Notes: generated by a model not told the origin, from the sequence alone. 64,000 nt of DNA from Baekduia soli (GCF_007970665.1 NZ_CP042430.1:558001-622000), one strand, 5' to 3'. Positions 42,756 to 51,129 are shown, counted from the stretch's first letter. Program-made: numbers and translations.

Positions 42756-43190
42756 TCAGTGCTCGTGGCCGTGGCCGCCGTGGTCGTGGTCGTGGCCGCC
42801 GTGGTCCTCGGCGGTCATCGCCTCCAGCAGCGACATCGCCGCGAGCTGGGCCGGCGTGCCCGCGATCGAGCCGTCGGCCATCTCCTCGAGCTGGGGCGCG
42901 AACGTCACGTGCACGCTGACCTCGTCGCCGCCGGAGTCCTCCAGGACGATGACCGCGCGGCCGGCGCCGGGCAGCGCCGCGGCGTCGGCGAGCGCGACCC
43001 GCGCCGCGCTGAGCACCTCGACGGCCAGCTCGCGCCAGTGCTCGACGGCCTCGGCCTGCTCGTCGGCGCCCATGCCGGCGAGGTGGTGCTGGTTGCGCGC
43101 CGCCAGCGCGGCGACGCCCGCCTCCACCGAGCGCGTGCCCAGCAGCGCGTCGGCGTCGATGGTGACGGGTCCCTCGGGCTCGGACGACAT
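42756..43190 (-). CDS. Hypothetical protein with His-rich C-terminal tail
   Basis: A 144-residue soluble protein of unknown function. The body is mainly helical (VEAGVAALAARNQHHLAGMG, EHWRELAVEVLSAARVALAD), with a strand pair VIVLEDSGGDEVSVHVTFAP near 79-98. The last 15 residues are HGGHDHDHGGHGHEH, a metal-binding type tail as in nickel or zinc handling proteins. No metal transport gene is nearby. Neither a Shine-Dalgarno sequence nor TANNNT is clear before the ATG. Confidence 0.65.
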   Translation of the reverse strand: MSSEPEGPVTIDADALLGTRSVEAGVAALAARNQHHLAGMGADEQAEAVEHWRELAVEVLSAARVALADAAALPGAGRAVIVLEDSGGDEVSVHVTFAPQLEEMADGSIAGTPAQLAAMSLLEAMTAEDHGGHDHDHGGHGHEH

Positions 43191-43222
43191 GGCGCCATGG
43201 TGGCAGACCGGCGCCGATCGCC

Positions 43223-44064
43223 TCAGCCGCCTCCCAGCACCTCGCCGACGCCCCTCAGCCGCGTCCGCAGGAGCCCGCGTGCCCGCGTGCAGTCCAGCGT
43301 GCAGTCGCCGGGCCGCCCCGGGGGCCGCGAACCGGCCGCCAGGCCCGCGGGATCCAGCCCGGCGGCGACGACGACCAGCCGCGCGAACGCATGGCGGTCG
43401 ACCGCGTCGGCGCCGGCGACGTGCAGGACGCCGGCCTCCGACCGCGCCGCGATCTCGAGCAGCGCACCGGCCAGGTCGCCGACCTGCACCGGGCAGCGGA
43501 TCTCGTCGGCGAAGAACGTCACGTCGCGCCGGCCGGCGGCCGCGGCCAGCGCGACCTCCTCGTGCCTGGAGCGCGGCGCGCCCGGGCCGCCGTAGAGCAG
43601 GGAGGTCCGGACCGCCAGCGCGCCGGGGTGCTCGTGCGCGACGGCGGCCTCGGCGTCGGCCTTCAGCCGGCCGTAGGCGGTGACGGGCGCGACGGGTCCT
43701 CCTCGCGCAGCGGCCGCCCGAGGTCGCCGGTGAACACGGCGTCGGAGGACAGGTGCACGAGCCGCGCCCCGCAGGCCGCCGCCGCGGCCGCGACGTGGCG
43801 CGCGCCGCCGGTGGTGACCGCCGCGGCCTGGTCGCCGTCCTGGACGTAGGCCGTGTGGATCACCGCGTCGGGCGCCTCGGCGGTCAGCAGCGCACGGACC
43901 GCCGCGGCGTCGCGGACGTCGAGCGGCGCGGTGCGCCACGGCGCGCCGCCGGGCGGCCGGTGGCGCAGCCAGGTCCCGACGACCTCCCAGCCCGCGGCGT
44001 GCGCGGCGGGCGCCAGCGCCCCGCCGAGGTGGCCCGAGACACCGGTGATCAGGAGCTTGGGCAC
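43223..44064 (-). pseudogene. RmlD-like SDR (sugar nucleotide-binding protein) with a one-base frameshift
   Basis: The coding sequence is split between two frames. From the GTG at 44064 the first part reads LLITGVSGHLGGALAPAAHA (NAD-binding loop), AVIHTAYVQDGDQA and VHLSSDAVFTGDLGRPLREED. The frame then shifts at about 43694-43697, and the second part continues VTAYGRLKADAEAAV (catalytic YxxxK) through VRTSLLYGG and [15 protein letters not shown] to the stop at 43223. Adding one base restores a 280-residue RmlD-superfamily protein. TATCGT (44074-44079) precedes the GTG by nine bases. Either the gene is freshly broken or a G was lost from the GGG run during sequencing; conservation of both halves fits the latter. 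Confidence 0.8.
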
Positions 44065-44072
44065 GCGTCGCC

Positions 44073-44079
44073 TACGATA
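44073..44079. promoter_or_regulatory. Overlapping divergent -10 hexamers
   Basis: TACGATA contains TACGAT on the plus strand (44073-44078, six bases before GTG 44085) and TATCGT on the minus strand (44079-44074, nine bases before GTG 44064). Both starts lack Shine-Dalgarno sites, so one DNA site may serve as the -10 box of two leaderless genes. Confidence 0.55.
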
Positions 44080-44084
44080 GGCCG

Positions 44085-44804
44085 GTGCCCGAGGGAACGG
44101 TCGTGAGCCTCGCCCGCTGGCCGGTGAAGTCGCTGGCGGGGGAGCCCGCCGAGAGCCTGCGGCTGGACCGGCGCGGCATCGCCGGCGACCGCGCCCACGC
44201 CCTGTTCGACGAGCACAAGGGCGCGCCGCGGCGGCTCACGGTCCGCCAGGCGCCCGGGATGCTGCGCTGGGCCGCCGCCTACCCGGGGCTGCCGGGCGAC
44301 GCGCTGGACCCCTGCGCCGTGCCGCTGCCGCAGATCACGGCGCCCGGCGGCGCGACCTACGCCTGGGACGACCCGGCGCTGCCCGCCGCGCTGGCCGACG
44401 ACCTCGGCCGCGCGGTCGCGCTGCGCCGCGACGAGGCGCTCATGCAGGACCTCGGCGACTCGGTGCTCGTCACGACCCGGGCCACGCTGGAGGCCGTGTC
44501 GGAGGCGCTCGGCCGCCCGCTGGACCTGCGGCGCTTCCGCACGAACATCCACGTCGTGCTGGACGCCGAGGCCTACGCCGAGGAGCGCTGGCCGGGCCGG
44601 CGGCTGCGCGTCGGCGAGGCCGTGCTCGACCTGCTGCACCCGTGCGAGCGCTGTGTGATCCCCACGCGCGACCCCGACACCACGGCCAAGGACGCCGAGA
44701 TCCTGCGCTGGCTGACGCGCGAGCGCGCGGGCCTGTTCGGGATCAACGCGCGGGCCCGGGGACCCGGGCGGGTCGCGGTCGGCGACCCCGTGGCGCTGCT
44801 GTAG
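44085..44804 (+). CDS. MOSC-domain protein
   Basis: A 239-residue molybdenum-cofactor sulfurase C-terminal-domain protein. The N-terminal MOSC_N beta barrel (VVSLARWPVKSLAGEPAESL, RGIAGDRAHALFD) is followed by the MOSC domain proper, with RFRTNIHVVLDAEAYAEERW and LDLLHPCERCVIPTRDPDT, where the conserved cysteine sits in HPCERC. Related proteins (YcbX/mARC type) use Mo cofactor to reduce N-hydroxylated compounds. It is leaderless by sequence, with TACGAT upstream, and divergent from the RmlD-like gene. Confidence 0.88.
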   Translation: MPEGTVVSLARWPVKSLAGEPAESLRLDRRGIAGDRAHALFDEHKGAPRRLTVRQAPGMLRWAAAYPGLPGDALDPCAVPLPQITAPGGATYAWDDPALPAALADDLGRAVALRRDEALMQDLGDSVLVTTRATLEAVSEALGRPLDLRRFRTNIHVVLDAEAYAEERWPGRRLRVGEAVLDLLHPCERCVIPTRDPDTTAKDAEILRWLTRERAGLFGINARARGPGRVAVGDPVALL

Positions 44805-44817
44805 GGCTCTGGGCGAG

Positions 44818-45597
44818 TCATACGCCGCGCTCCACGCGGCGCAGCCCCGTCATCGCCCACGCCGTCAGCACCGCGGTGAGCCCCACGGCGCATCCGAAGG
44901 ACAGCGCGACGCTCGTGGGCTGCCCGGAGATGAAGCCCCGGCCCGCCTCGACGATCGCCGTGAGCGGATTCCAGGAGGCGACCGCCTCGATCCAGCCCGT
45001 CAGCAGGTCCAGCGGGACGTACACCGGGGCGAGGAACAGCACGAGGAAGATCGGGATCTGCATGACCGGCCCCGCCTGCACGGTCTTGGCCCGCAGCGCG
45101 ATGCCGACGGCCCACAGCGTCGCGGCGGCGTTGAGGATGATCGCCAGGCCCAGCAGCCCCACGAGGTCGACGCCCGAGCCGTCGATCCGCATCCCGCCGA
45201 CCAGGCCCGCGACCGTCACCGCCACGCCGGTCAGCGCGAAGCGTCCGATGGCCGACAGGACGTAGCCGAGCACGAGCCCCGAGCGGTGCGGCGCGGCCAG
45301 CAGCAGCCGCCGCGCGAAGCCGTTCTCGAAGTCGAAGGCCACCGCGAAGCCGGTGAACACGCCGCCGAACGCGGCCGACTGCAGGAAGACGAACACGAAC
45401 TGGAACGACGTGTAGCCCGACGGGAAGTCGAAGCCGGGCACGTCGGCGACGCGCGACAGGCCGCCGGCGAAGGACACCAGGAACAACAGCGGGAACAGCA
45501 TGGCGGGGATGAACAGCGCCGGGTTCTTGATGGCCGTGAGCATGTAGCGGCGGAAGACCGCCAGGGCCACGTGCAGGGACCCGCGCAGCGCCGTCAC
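44818..45597 (-). CDS. ABC-2 type transporter permease (second permease)
   Basis: A 259-residue DrrB-like membrane protein with six hydrophobic segments (NPALFIPAMLFPLLFLVSFA at 25-44; VLGYVLSAIGRFALTGVAVT near 118; VMQIPIFLVLFLAPVYVPLD near 178). The family sequence WIEAVASWNPLTAIVEAGRG is near 200. The GTG overlaps the stop of the first permease (GTGA). With the ATPase at 46370 and the first permease it would form a heterodimeric exporter. It is the last gene of the P450-TetR-ABC operon. Confidence 0.9.
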   Translation of the reverse strand: MTALRGSLHVALAVFRRYMLTAIKNPALFIPAMLFPLLFLVSFAGGLSRVADVPGFDFPSGYTSFQFVFVFLQSAAFGGVFTGFAVAFDFENGFARRLLLAAPHRSGLVLGYVLSAIGRFALTGVAVTVAGLVGGMRIDGSGVDLVGLLGLAIILNAAATLWAVGIALRAKTVQAGPVMQIPIFLVLFLAPVYVPLDLLTGWIEAVASWNPLTAIVEAGRGFISGQPTSVALSFGCAVGLTAVLTAWAMTGLRRVERGV

Positions 45598-46373
45598 GTG
45601 CGCTCCATCCGCGTGGCCAGGCCGCGCGAGGCCGCCCACAGGCCCAGCACCGCGATGGCGATCCCGGCGGCGAACCCGCGCCACAGCGCGGTGCCGTCCC
45701 ATCCCGTGATGACCAGGCTGCGCAGCCCCTCGACGAGGTAGGACACGGGGTTCCAGGAGGCGACGGTGCGGAACCAGCCCACCGCGATGAGGTCGCGGGG
45801 CAGGCTCATCGACGACAGGAAGAACAGGACGAAGATCAGCGGGAACAGGCCCTGCACGGCCTGCGAGGAGCCGCTCTGGGCGGCGAAGAACGCGCCGATC
45901 GACGCGAACGCGAGCGCGACGAGCAGCGCGAGGACGAGCAGCACGAGCACGCCGGCCACGCCCGAGCGGAAGTCGACGCCGAGGGCCAGGCCGACGGCGA
46001 GGTAGGCCAGCGACCCGACGAGCGCCATGAGCAGCGCTCCGGCCATCTGGCCGATGAGCAGCGCGCCGCCGCGCAGCGGCGTGAGCTGCAGGCGGTTCAG
46101 GAAGCCCGTCTCGATGTCGTTGGCCAGCTCGGTGCCGGCGGTCGTCGACGAGAACAGCGCGCCCTGCATGAACGGCACGGTGATCGCGAAGTCCAGGTAG
46201 TCCTTCGTCGGGAACCCGGGGATCTTCGTGGCCGACGACAGGCCGCTGGCGTTGACGGCCAGCAGGAACAGGGGGAAGACGATCGTGGGCACCACGAGCG
46301 CGGGCTGGCGCAGCGTGCGGCGCACCGAGCGGCGCGCCAGCAGCCCGACCTCGCCCAGCAGGCCGCCGCTCAC
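45594..46373 (-). CDS. ABC-2 type transporter permease (first permease)
   Basis: A 259-residue DrrB-like protein with six membrane segments. LRQPALVVPTIVFPLFLLAV begins segment 1, ELANDIETGFLNRLQLTPLR is the cytoplasmic coupling helix region that contacts the ATPase, and LFPLIFVLFFLSSMSLPRDL and TVASWNPVSYLVEGLR complete the pattern. Both ends are GTGA overlaps, with the ATPase before and the second permease after, so expression is tightly coupled. Its coupling helix differs from the sister permease, supporting a heterodimer. Confidence 0.9.
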   Translation of the reverse strand: MSGGLLGEVGLLARRSVRRTLRQPALVVPTIVFPLFLLAVNASGLSSATKIPGFPTKDYLDFAITVPFMQGALFSSTTAGTELANDIETGFLNRLQLTPLRGGALLIGQMAGALLMALVGSLAYLAVGLALGVDFRSGVAGVLVLLVLALLVALAFASIGAFFAAQSGSSQAVQGLFPLIFVLFFLSSMSLPRDLIAVGWFRTVASWNPVSYLVEGLRSLVITGWDGTALWRGFAAGIAIAVLGLWAASRGLATRMERT

Positions 46374-47368
46374 GCGGCCCCCACCTGCTCGCCGTCCTCG
46401 TCGCCCGCCGCGGCCCCGGCGCCCTCCAGCGAGCGGCCGGTCTTGGCCAGGAACACGTCGTCCAGCGAGGGCTGGTGCAGGGCGAGGCTGGCCACGACGA
46501 TCCCCTCGGCGTCCAGTGCGCGGACGACCTCGGCCAGCGCCTGAGGGCCGCCGGCCAGCCGAGCCGCGACGCCCGCCGGCGAGGCGCCGGCCTCGTCGCC
46601 GAAGCCGGCCAGGACGCGCGCGGCGTCGGCGCGGCGCGCGGCGTCGGCGGGCCGGACCTCGACGGTCGAGGCGCCGATCTCGGCCTTGAGCGCCTCGGGC
46701 GTGCCCTCGGCGACGATGCGGCCGCGGTCGATGATCGCGATGCGGTCGGCCAGGACGTCGGCCTCCTCGAGGTACTGCGTCGTGAGGAAGACGGTCACGC
46801 CGTCGTCGGTGGCCAGGCGGCGCACCTCCTCCCAGAGGGCGCTGCGGCTCTGGGGGTCCAGGCCCGTGGTGGGCTCGTCGAGGAACAGGATCGACGGGTG
46901 GTGCACGAGCGCGAGCGCGAGGTCCAGCCGGCGCTTCATCCCGCCCGAGTAGCCGCCGACCTTGCGGTCGGCCGCCTCCGTCAGCCCGACCCGCGCGAGC
47001 AGCTCCACGGCGCGCTTGCGCCGCAGCGCCCGGCCCATGCCGTGCAGGCCGCCCTGGAGGTCGAAGTGCTCGCGCCCGGTCAGGTAGGCGTCGAGCGCGG
47101 CCTCCTGCAGCGCCGCGCCGATGCGCCGGCGCACCGCGGGGCCCTGGGTGGCGACGTCGAGGCCCGCGACGCGTGCGCTGCCCGCGGTGGGCGGCAGCAG
47201 CGTCGTGAGCATGTGCACCGTCGTGGACTTGCCCGCCCCGTTGGGCCCCAGGAAGCCGTAGATCTCGCCGGGGGCGACCTCGAGGTCGATCCCGTCGACG
47301 GCGCGGATGCCGCCCTTGAACTCCCGAACCAGTCCGCGGACCTCGATGCCGTTGTCGGGACCGGGCAT
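46370..47368 (-). CDS. ABC transporter ATP-binding protein (DrrA-like)
   Basis: A 332-residue exporter ATPase. Walker A GPNGAGKST (about 41-49), Q-loop AALQEAALDAYLTGREHF, signature YSGGMKRRLDLALAL, Walker B ILFLDEPTTGLDPQ and H-loop region TTQYLEEAD are intact. The C-terminal part ends with ASLALHQPSLDDVFLAKTGR, the DrrA-type hallmark. TAGGGT on the minus strand (47382-47377), eight bases before the ATG, begins with the TAG stop of the TetR gene and could be an internal promoter. Otherwise it belongs to the operon headed by the P450. Confidence 0.94.
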   Translation of the reverse strand: MPGPDNGIEVRGLVREFKGGIRAVDGIDLEVAPGEIYGFLGPNGAGKSTTVHMLTTLLPPTAGSARVAGLDVATQGPAVRRRIGAALQEAALDAYLTGREHFDLQGGLHGMGRALRRKRAVELLARVGLTEAADRKVGGYSGGMKRRLDLALALVHHPSILFLDEPTTGLDPQSRSALWEEVRRLATDDGVTVFLTTQYLEEADVLADRIAIIDRGRIVAEGTPEALKAEIGASTVEVRPADAARRADAARVLAGFGDEAGASPAGVAARLAGGPQALAEVVRALDAEGIVVASLALHQPSLDDVFLAKTGRSLEGAGAAAGDEDGEQVGAA

Positions 47369-47379
47369 GCCTGCGAACC

Positions 47380-48012
47380 CTAGCGCGGCGCCCGCGCGCC
47401 CCCGGCCGCCCCGATCGTGAACAATCCGAGCATCGACGAGAACAGCTCGTCGGGCACGGTGTCGGGCTGCACGAGGCGCTCGAAGGCGACCCCGTTGGCC
47501 ATCGCCAGGACCATCGTCGCCAGCTGCTCGTACGGCACCCCGGGATCGAGGCCGCCGGCCTCGCCGCGCCGGCGCAGCAGCTCGGCCATCCGCTCGCGCA
47601 TCGCGGCGTAGCGCGGCAGGAGCTGAGCGCGGAACGTCGCGTCGCGCGAGGCGTGCAGCCCGGCCTCGATGAACAGCCGCGACCACTCGGGGTCCAGGTT
47701 GAGGTGCTCCACGAAGTCGCGCCCCGCCGCGCGCGCCTGCTCCACGGGCGCCTCGTCCGTCGACAGCGCGCGGTCCAGCTCGGCCAGGCGCGCGGCGAAG
47801 CGCACGTCCATCATCTCCAGGAAGAGCTCCTCCTTGGAGGCGAAGTTCGCGTACACGGCCCCCTTGGTGAAGCCGGCGTCGGCGGCGACCTCGTCGACCG
47901 AGGCCTGCGCGAGGCCCCGGCGCGCGAAGACGCGCGCGGCCGCGTCGAGCAGGCAGCGCCGCGTGTGCTCCTGGCGCTGCTTGCGGGTCGGGACCCCGGC
48001 GGCGCGGGTCAC
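47380..48012 (-). CDS. TetR-family repressor of the P450-ABC operon
   Basis: A 210-residue TetR regulator. The HTH spans about 10-60: HTRRCLLDAAARVFARRGLA, VDEVAADAGFTKGAVYANFA, SKEELFLEMM. The C-terminal domain (EWSRLFIEAGLHASRDATFR, YEQLATMVLAMANGVAFERL) is of the common TetR_C type for hydrophobic ligands. The GTG overlaps the P450 stop (GTGA), so it is made together with the enzyme. The 38-bp palindrome at 49341-49378 before the P450 gene is the obvious operator. Confidence 0.9.
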   Translation of the reverse strand: MTRAAGVPTRKQRQEHTRRCLLDAAARVFARRGLAQASVDEVAADAGFTKGAVYANFASKEELFLEMMDVRFAARLAELDRALSTDEAPVEQARAAGRDFVEHLNLDPEWSRLFIEAGLHASRDATFRAQLLPRYAAMRERMAELLRRRGEAGGLDPGVPYEQLATMVLAMANGVAFERLVQPDTVPDELFSSMLGLFTIGAAGGARAPR

Positions 48013-49340
48013 GCGGCCGACGGCATCGCGACGTCCGGCGCGACCCGCGTGGCCACGACCTCGCCGCCACGGTCGGGCACGAGCGTGATGACCCGGCGCC
48101 CGACGTGCTCGTTGGCCGGCTGCGACGGCGCCAGCCGGACCTGCGAGACCAGGACGCCGAGGACCGCCCGCAGCTCGGTCTCGGCGAAGCTCGCGCCCAG
48201 GCAGCGGCGGACCCCGCCGCCGAAGGGCAGGAAGGTGTAGGGGTTGGTCCGCACCCCCAGCCAGCGCTCGGGCCGGAAGGCCATCGGCTCGGGGTAGAGG
48301 TCGCCGCGCCGGTGCACGAGGTGGATGCTCGGCGCCACCTTCGTGCCGGCCGGCATCGCGATCCCGCCGATGGTCTGGGGCTGCGTGAGCCGGCGCCCGA
48401 CGAACGGCAGCACCGGGCGCAGGCGCAGCGTCTCGCGGATGACGGCGTCCACGTACTCCTCGCCGCCGGCGCGCGCCTCCTCGGTCAGGCGCTCGAGTGC
48501 TGCCCGGTGGCGCGTGAGCCGCTCGACCGCCCAGGCCAGCGCGGTCGCCGTCGTCTCGTGCCCGGCGACGAGCAGCGTGACGAGCTCGTCGCGCAGCTCG
48601 GCGTCGTCCATCGGGCTGCCGTCGTCGTGGCGGGCGAGCAGCAGCATGGACAGGACGTCGTCGCGGTCGGCGAGGTCGTCGCGGCGGCGGTGGTCGGCGA
48701 TGACCTCGGCGATGACCGCGTCGACGGGGTCCAGGAGGGAGGCGAAGATCCGGCGGCGCTCGGCCCGGATCGGCCCGTTGACCAGCAGCCGGCGCATCTC
48801 CCTCGGCGTGGCCGTCGTCTCGAGGAAGTGCGTCAGCCGGGTGCGCAGGCGGGCCAGGCGCGGATCGCCCTCGTCGACGCCGAAGACGATGCGCATGATG
48901 ACCTCGAGGGTGAGGGCCTGCATGCGGGGCTGGACGGCGAACGGCACCCCCGTGGGCCACCCGGCGATCTCGCGCTCGGCGATCTCGCGCATGAGCCCGA
49001 CGTGGCGGCGCATCTTCCCGCCGTGGAAGGGCGGCAGCAGGAGCTTGCGCTGCGAGAGGTGGGCGGCGTCGTCGAGGAGCAGCACCGACTTGTGCCCCAG
49101 GAAGGGCAACAGGATGATGTTGGCCTCGCCGGCGTGGTAGACGGCCGGGTCGCCGGTGAAGACCTGCTTGACGTCGGCGGGGTCGGCGAGCACGACGAAC
49201 GTGTCGCGCCCGATCTTGATGCGGAAGACGTCGCCGAAGGCGGCGTGGGCCCGCTCCACGAACGGGAGCGGGCGGCTTGTCCAGCCGAGGGTCTGCATGG
49301 CCCGCGGCATGCGCGGGCCGGGGATCGTCGCGGTTGCCAT
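48009..49340 (-). CDS. Cytochrome P450
   Basis: A 443-residue soluble monooxygenase. The I-helix oxygen-binding motif is VAGHETTATALAW, the K-helix ExxR is RETLRLRP, and the heme loop FLPFGGGVRRCLGASFA holds the cysteine ligand. FRPERW precedes the heme loop. The N-terminus lacks a membrane anchor. No ferredoxin or reductase lies in the operon. It heads five overlapping genes ending in an ABC exporter, which suggests modification and export of the same hydrophobic compound, sensed by the TetR protein. The ATG is directly preceded by the palindromic operator, inside which TACCGT (49351-49356) is a plausible -10. Confidence 0.95.
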   Translation of the reverse strand: MATATIPGPRMPRAMQTLGWTSRPLPFVERAHAAFGDVFRIKIGRDTFVVLADPADVKQVFTGDPAVYHAGEANIILLPFLGHKSVLLLDDAAHLSQRKLLLPPFHGGKMRRHVGLMREIAEREIAGWPTGVPFAVQPRMQALTLEVIMRIVFGVDEGDPRLARLRTRLTHFLETTATPREMRRLLVNGPIRAERRRIFASLLDPVDAVIAEVIADHRRRDDLADRDDVLSMLLLARHDDGSPMDDAELRDELVTLLVAGHETTATALAWAVERLTRHRAALERLTEEARAGGEEYVDAVIRETLRLRPVLPFVGRRLTQPQTIGGIAMPAGTKVAPSIHLVHRRGDLYPEPMAFRPERWLGVRTNPYTFLPFGGGVRRCLGASFAETELRAVLGVLVSQVRLAPSQPANEHVGRRVITLVPDRGGEVVATRVAPDVAMPSAA

Positions 49341-49378
49341 GACGTACCGGACGGTATTCGCATACCGTCCGGTATGTC
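49341..49378. promoter_or_regulatory. 38-bp palindromic operator of the P450-TetR-ABC operon
   Basis: Two 17-base arms (49341-49357 and 49362-49378) around TCGC are complementary at 16 of 17 positions. Each arm contains a smaller palindrome, TACCG-N2-CGGTA, so two TetR dimers could bind side by side. It lies immediately upstream of the P450 ATG and overlaps the likely promoter, which is ideal for repression. Confidence 0.85.
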
Positions 49379-49396
49379 AACGCCGGAGGGTCCTAC

Positions 49397-50482
49397 CTAG
49401 GCCGGGAGCGGCCGCGGCGCGTGGCCGGCGTACAGCGCGGTCGGGCGGATGAGCCGCGCCTCGCGCTTCTGCTCGAGGATGTGGGCCGACCAGCCCGCCA
49501 CGCGCGCGCAGGTGAACATCGGGGTGAACAGCTCCGGCGGCACCTCGGCGGTGTCGAGCACGACGGCCGACCAGAACTCGACGTTCGTGGCCAGCACGCG
49601 GTCGGGGCGCCGCGCGGCCAGCTCGGCCAGGGCGGCCTTCTCGAGGGCCTCGGCGACCGCGTAGCGCTCCGAGCCGATCTCCTGCGCGGTGCGGCGCAGC
49701 ACACGGGCCCGCGGGTCCTCGGCCCGGTAGACGCGATGGCCGAAGCCCATGAGGCGCTCGCCGCGATCCAGCGCGTCCTTGACCCAGCGGTCGGCGTCGC
49801 CGAGCTCCTGGACCTCGTCGAGCATCTTCAGCACGCGCGAGGGCGCACCGCCATGCAGCGGACCGCTCAGCGCGCCGATGGCGGCCGACAGGGCCGCGGC
49901 GACGTCGGCGCCCGTGGACGCCACGACGCGCGCGGTGAACGTCGAGGCGTTCATGCCGTGCTCGGCGGCCGAGATCCAATAGGCGTCGATGGCCTTGGCG
50001 TGGTCGGGATGGGCCTCGCCGCGCCAGCGGATGAGAAAGCGCTCGGCCAGCGTCGAGCCCCGGTCGACCTCGGACTGCGGGACCCACGGGCGGCCGAGCC
50101 CGCGGGCGCTCTGGGCCACGAAGCTCAGGGCCATCGCCGAGGCGCGGGCGAGGTCGTCGCGCGCCTGCTCGTCGCTGATGTCGATGAGCTGGCGGAAGCC
50201 CCACTCGGGGGCCAGCGCGGCGATCGCGGCTTGGACGTCGACGCGCGAGTCGCCCGAGCGGACGGTCAGCGGATGCTGCTCGGCCGGGGCCAGGCCGGGT
50301 GCGAGCGCGTCGTCGACGAGCAGGCCCCAGACCTGCTCGTAGGGCACGGCGCCGACGAGGTCCTCGATGTCGACCCCGCGGTAGCGCAGCGCGCCACCCT
50401 CCTTGTCGGGCTCGGCGATCTCGGTCGCGAACGCGACCACGCCCTCCAGACCCGACTGCACTCCCTCGATGACGTTGCTCAT
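49397..50482 (-). CDS. Citrate synthase family protein
   Basis: A 361-residue enzyme of the short citrate synthase type (citrate synthase 2/2-methylcitrate synthase group). It condenses acetyl-CoA or propionyl-CoA with oxaloacetate. The catalytic residues are visible: His in SAAEHGMNASTF, His in SGPLHGGAPSRV, and Asp in the VEFWSAVVLDTAEVP region. GFGHRVYRAEDPRAR binds CoA and citrate. The usual N-terminal domain of long citrate synthases is absent. It is coupled by ATGA to a CGNR zinc-finger gene, an unusual association that suggests dedicated control rather than housekeeping TCA use. Confidence 0.9.
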   Translation of the reverse strand: MSNVIEGVQSGLEGVVAFATEIAEPDKEGGALRYRGVDIEDLVGAVPYEQVWGLLVDDALAPGLAPAEQHPLTVRSGDSRVDVQAAIAALAPEWGFRQLIDISDEQARDDLARASAMALSFVAQSARGLGRPWVPQSEVDRGSTLAERFLIRWRGEAHPDHAKAIDAYWISAAEHGMNASTFTARVVASTGADVAAALSAAIGALSGPLHGGAPSRVLKMLDEVQELGDADRWVKDALDRGERLMGFGHRVYRAEDPRARVLRRTAQEIGSERYAVAEALEKAALAELAARRPDRVLATNVEFWSAVVLDTAEVPPELFTPMFTCARVAGWSAHILEQKREARLIRPTALYAGHAPRPLPA

Positions 50483-51129
50483 GCTGGCTCCTGGGTTCGT
50501 TGACGCTCACGCGCGCGGTGGCGGCGGGCCTTGGCCTCGTTGCCGCAGGTGCGCATGGAGCACCAGCGCCGGCGGCCCGCCGGGGAACGGTCGAAGAAGC
50601 GCCCGCTGCAGGTCTCGGACTCGCAGATGCGCATGCGGTCGCGCTCACCGGTGCCGAGCATCCGCGCCGCGTCCAGCGCGACCATGCCCAGCGCGCGGCG
50701 GGGCGAGTCGGCGGCGGCGCGCTCGGTCAACAGCGTCGCGCCGCCGTCGGCCACGAGCTGGGGGCGCGCGCCCGCGAACACGAGCCAGTCGTCGACGACG
50801 CGCACGGCCGGCGCGGGCGGCGGGCGGCCCTCGATGCCGGCCACGATGAGCGTGTCGATGGCCTCGCGCAGCTCGCGGGCGCCGAGCAGCACGGACCCGG
50901 GCACGGCCACGGGGTGCTCCATGACCCCGGCGCGCACGAGCCAGGCCGACAGGTCCTCCGGCGTGACGAGGGTCTCGACGCTGCGGCGCCAGCGCTCGCG
51001 GTGCGTGTTGACGAAGTCGACCGCCGGGCGGCCGCCCGACCAGTACCACCAGGGGGCGCCGGAGGCGAGGGGCAGGACGAGGTCGGCGGGGAGGTCGCGA
51101 TCGGTGATAACCCCATGATAGCGCTCCAT
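50479..51129 (-). CDS. CGNR zinc-finger regulator with ABATE domain
   Basis: A 216-residue putative transcription factor. The ABATE domain starts with WSGGRPAVDFVNTHRERWRR, followed by LSAWLVRAGVM and ARELREAIDTLIVAG. The C-terminal CGNR zinc finger has cysteines in RICESETCSGRFFD and RRWCSMRTCGNEAKARRH, with the CGN signature. ABATE is thought to bind stress-related ligands and the zinc finger DNA. The ATG at 51129 lies within the palindrome 51108-51136, which suggests autoregulation. It is followed by citrate synthase (ATGA) and divergent from an amidase gene. Confidence 0.85.
   Translation of the reverse strand: MERYHGVITDRDLPADLVLPLASGAPWWYWSGGRPAVDFVNTHRERWRRSVETLVTPEDLSAWLVRAGVMEHPVAVPGSVLLGARELREAIDTLIVAGIEGRPPPAPAVRVVDDWLVFAGARPQLVADGGATLLTERAAADSPRRALGMVALDAARMLGTGERDRMRICESETCSGRFFDRSPAGRRRWCSMRTCGNEAKARRHRARERQRTQEPA

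Noticed and set aside
44818-47368. ABC exporter here being a duplication of the left-edge exporter
   Set aside because: ATPases share family motifs only. Q-loop, linker and C-terminal sequences differ, and this system has two permeases with its own TetR regulator.
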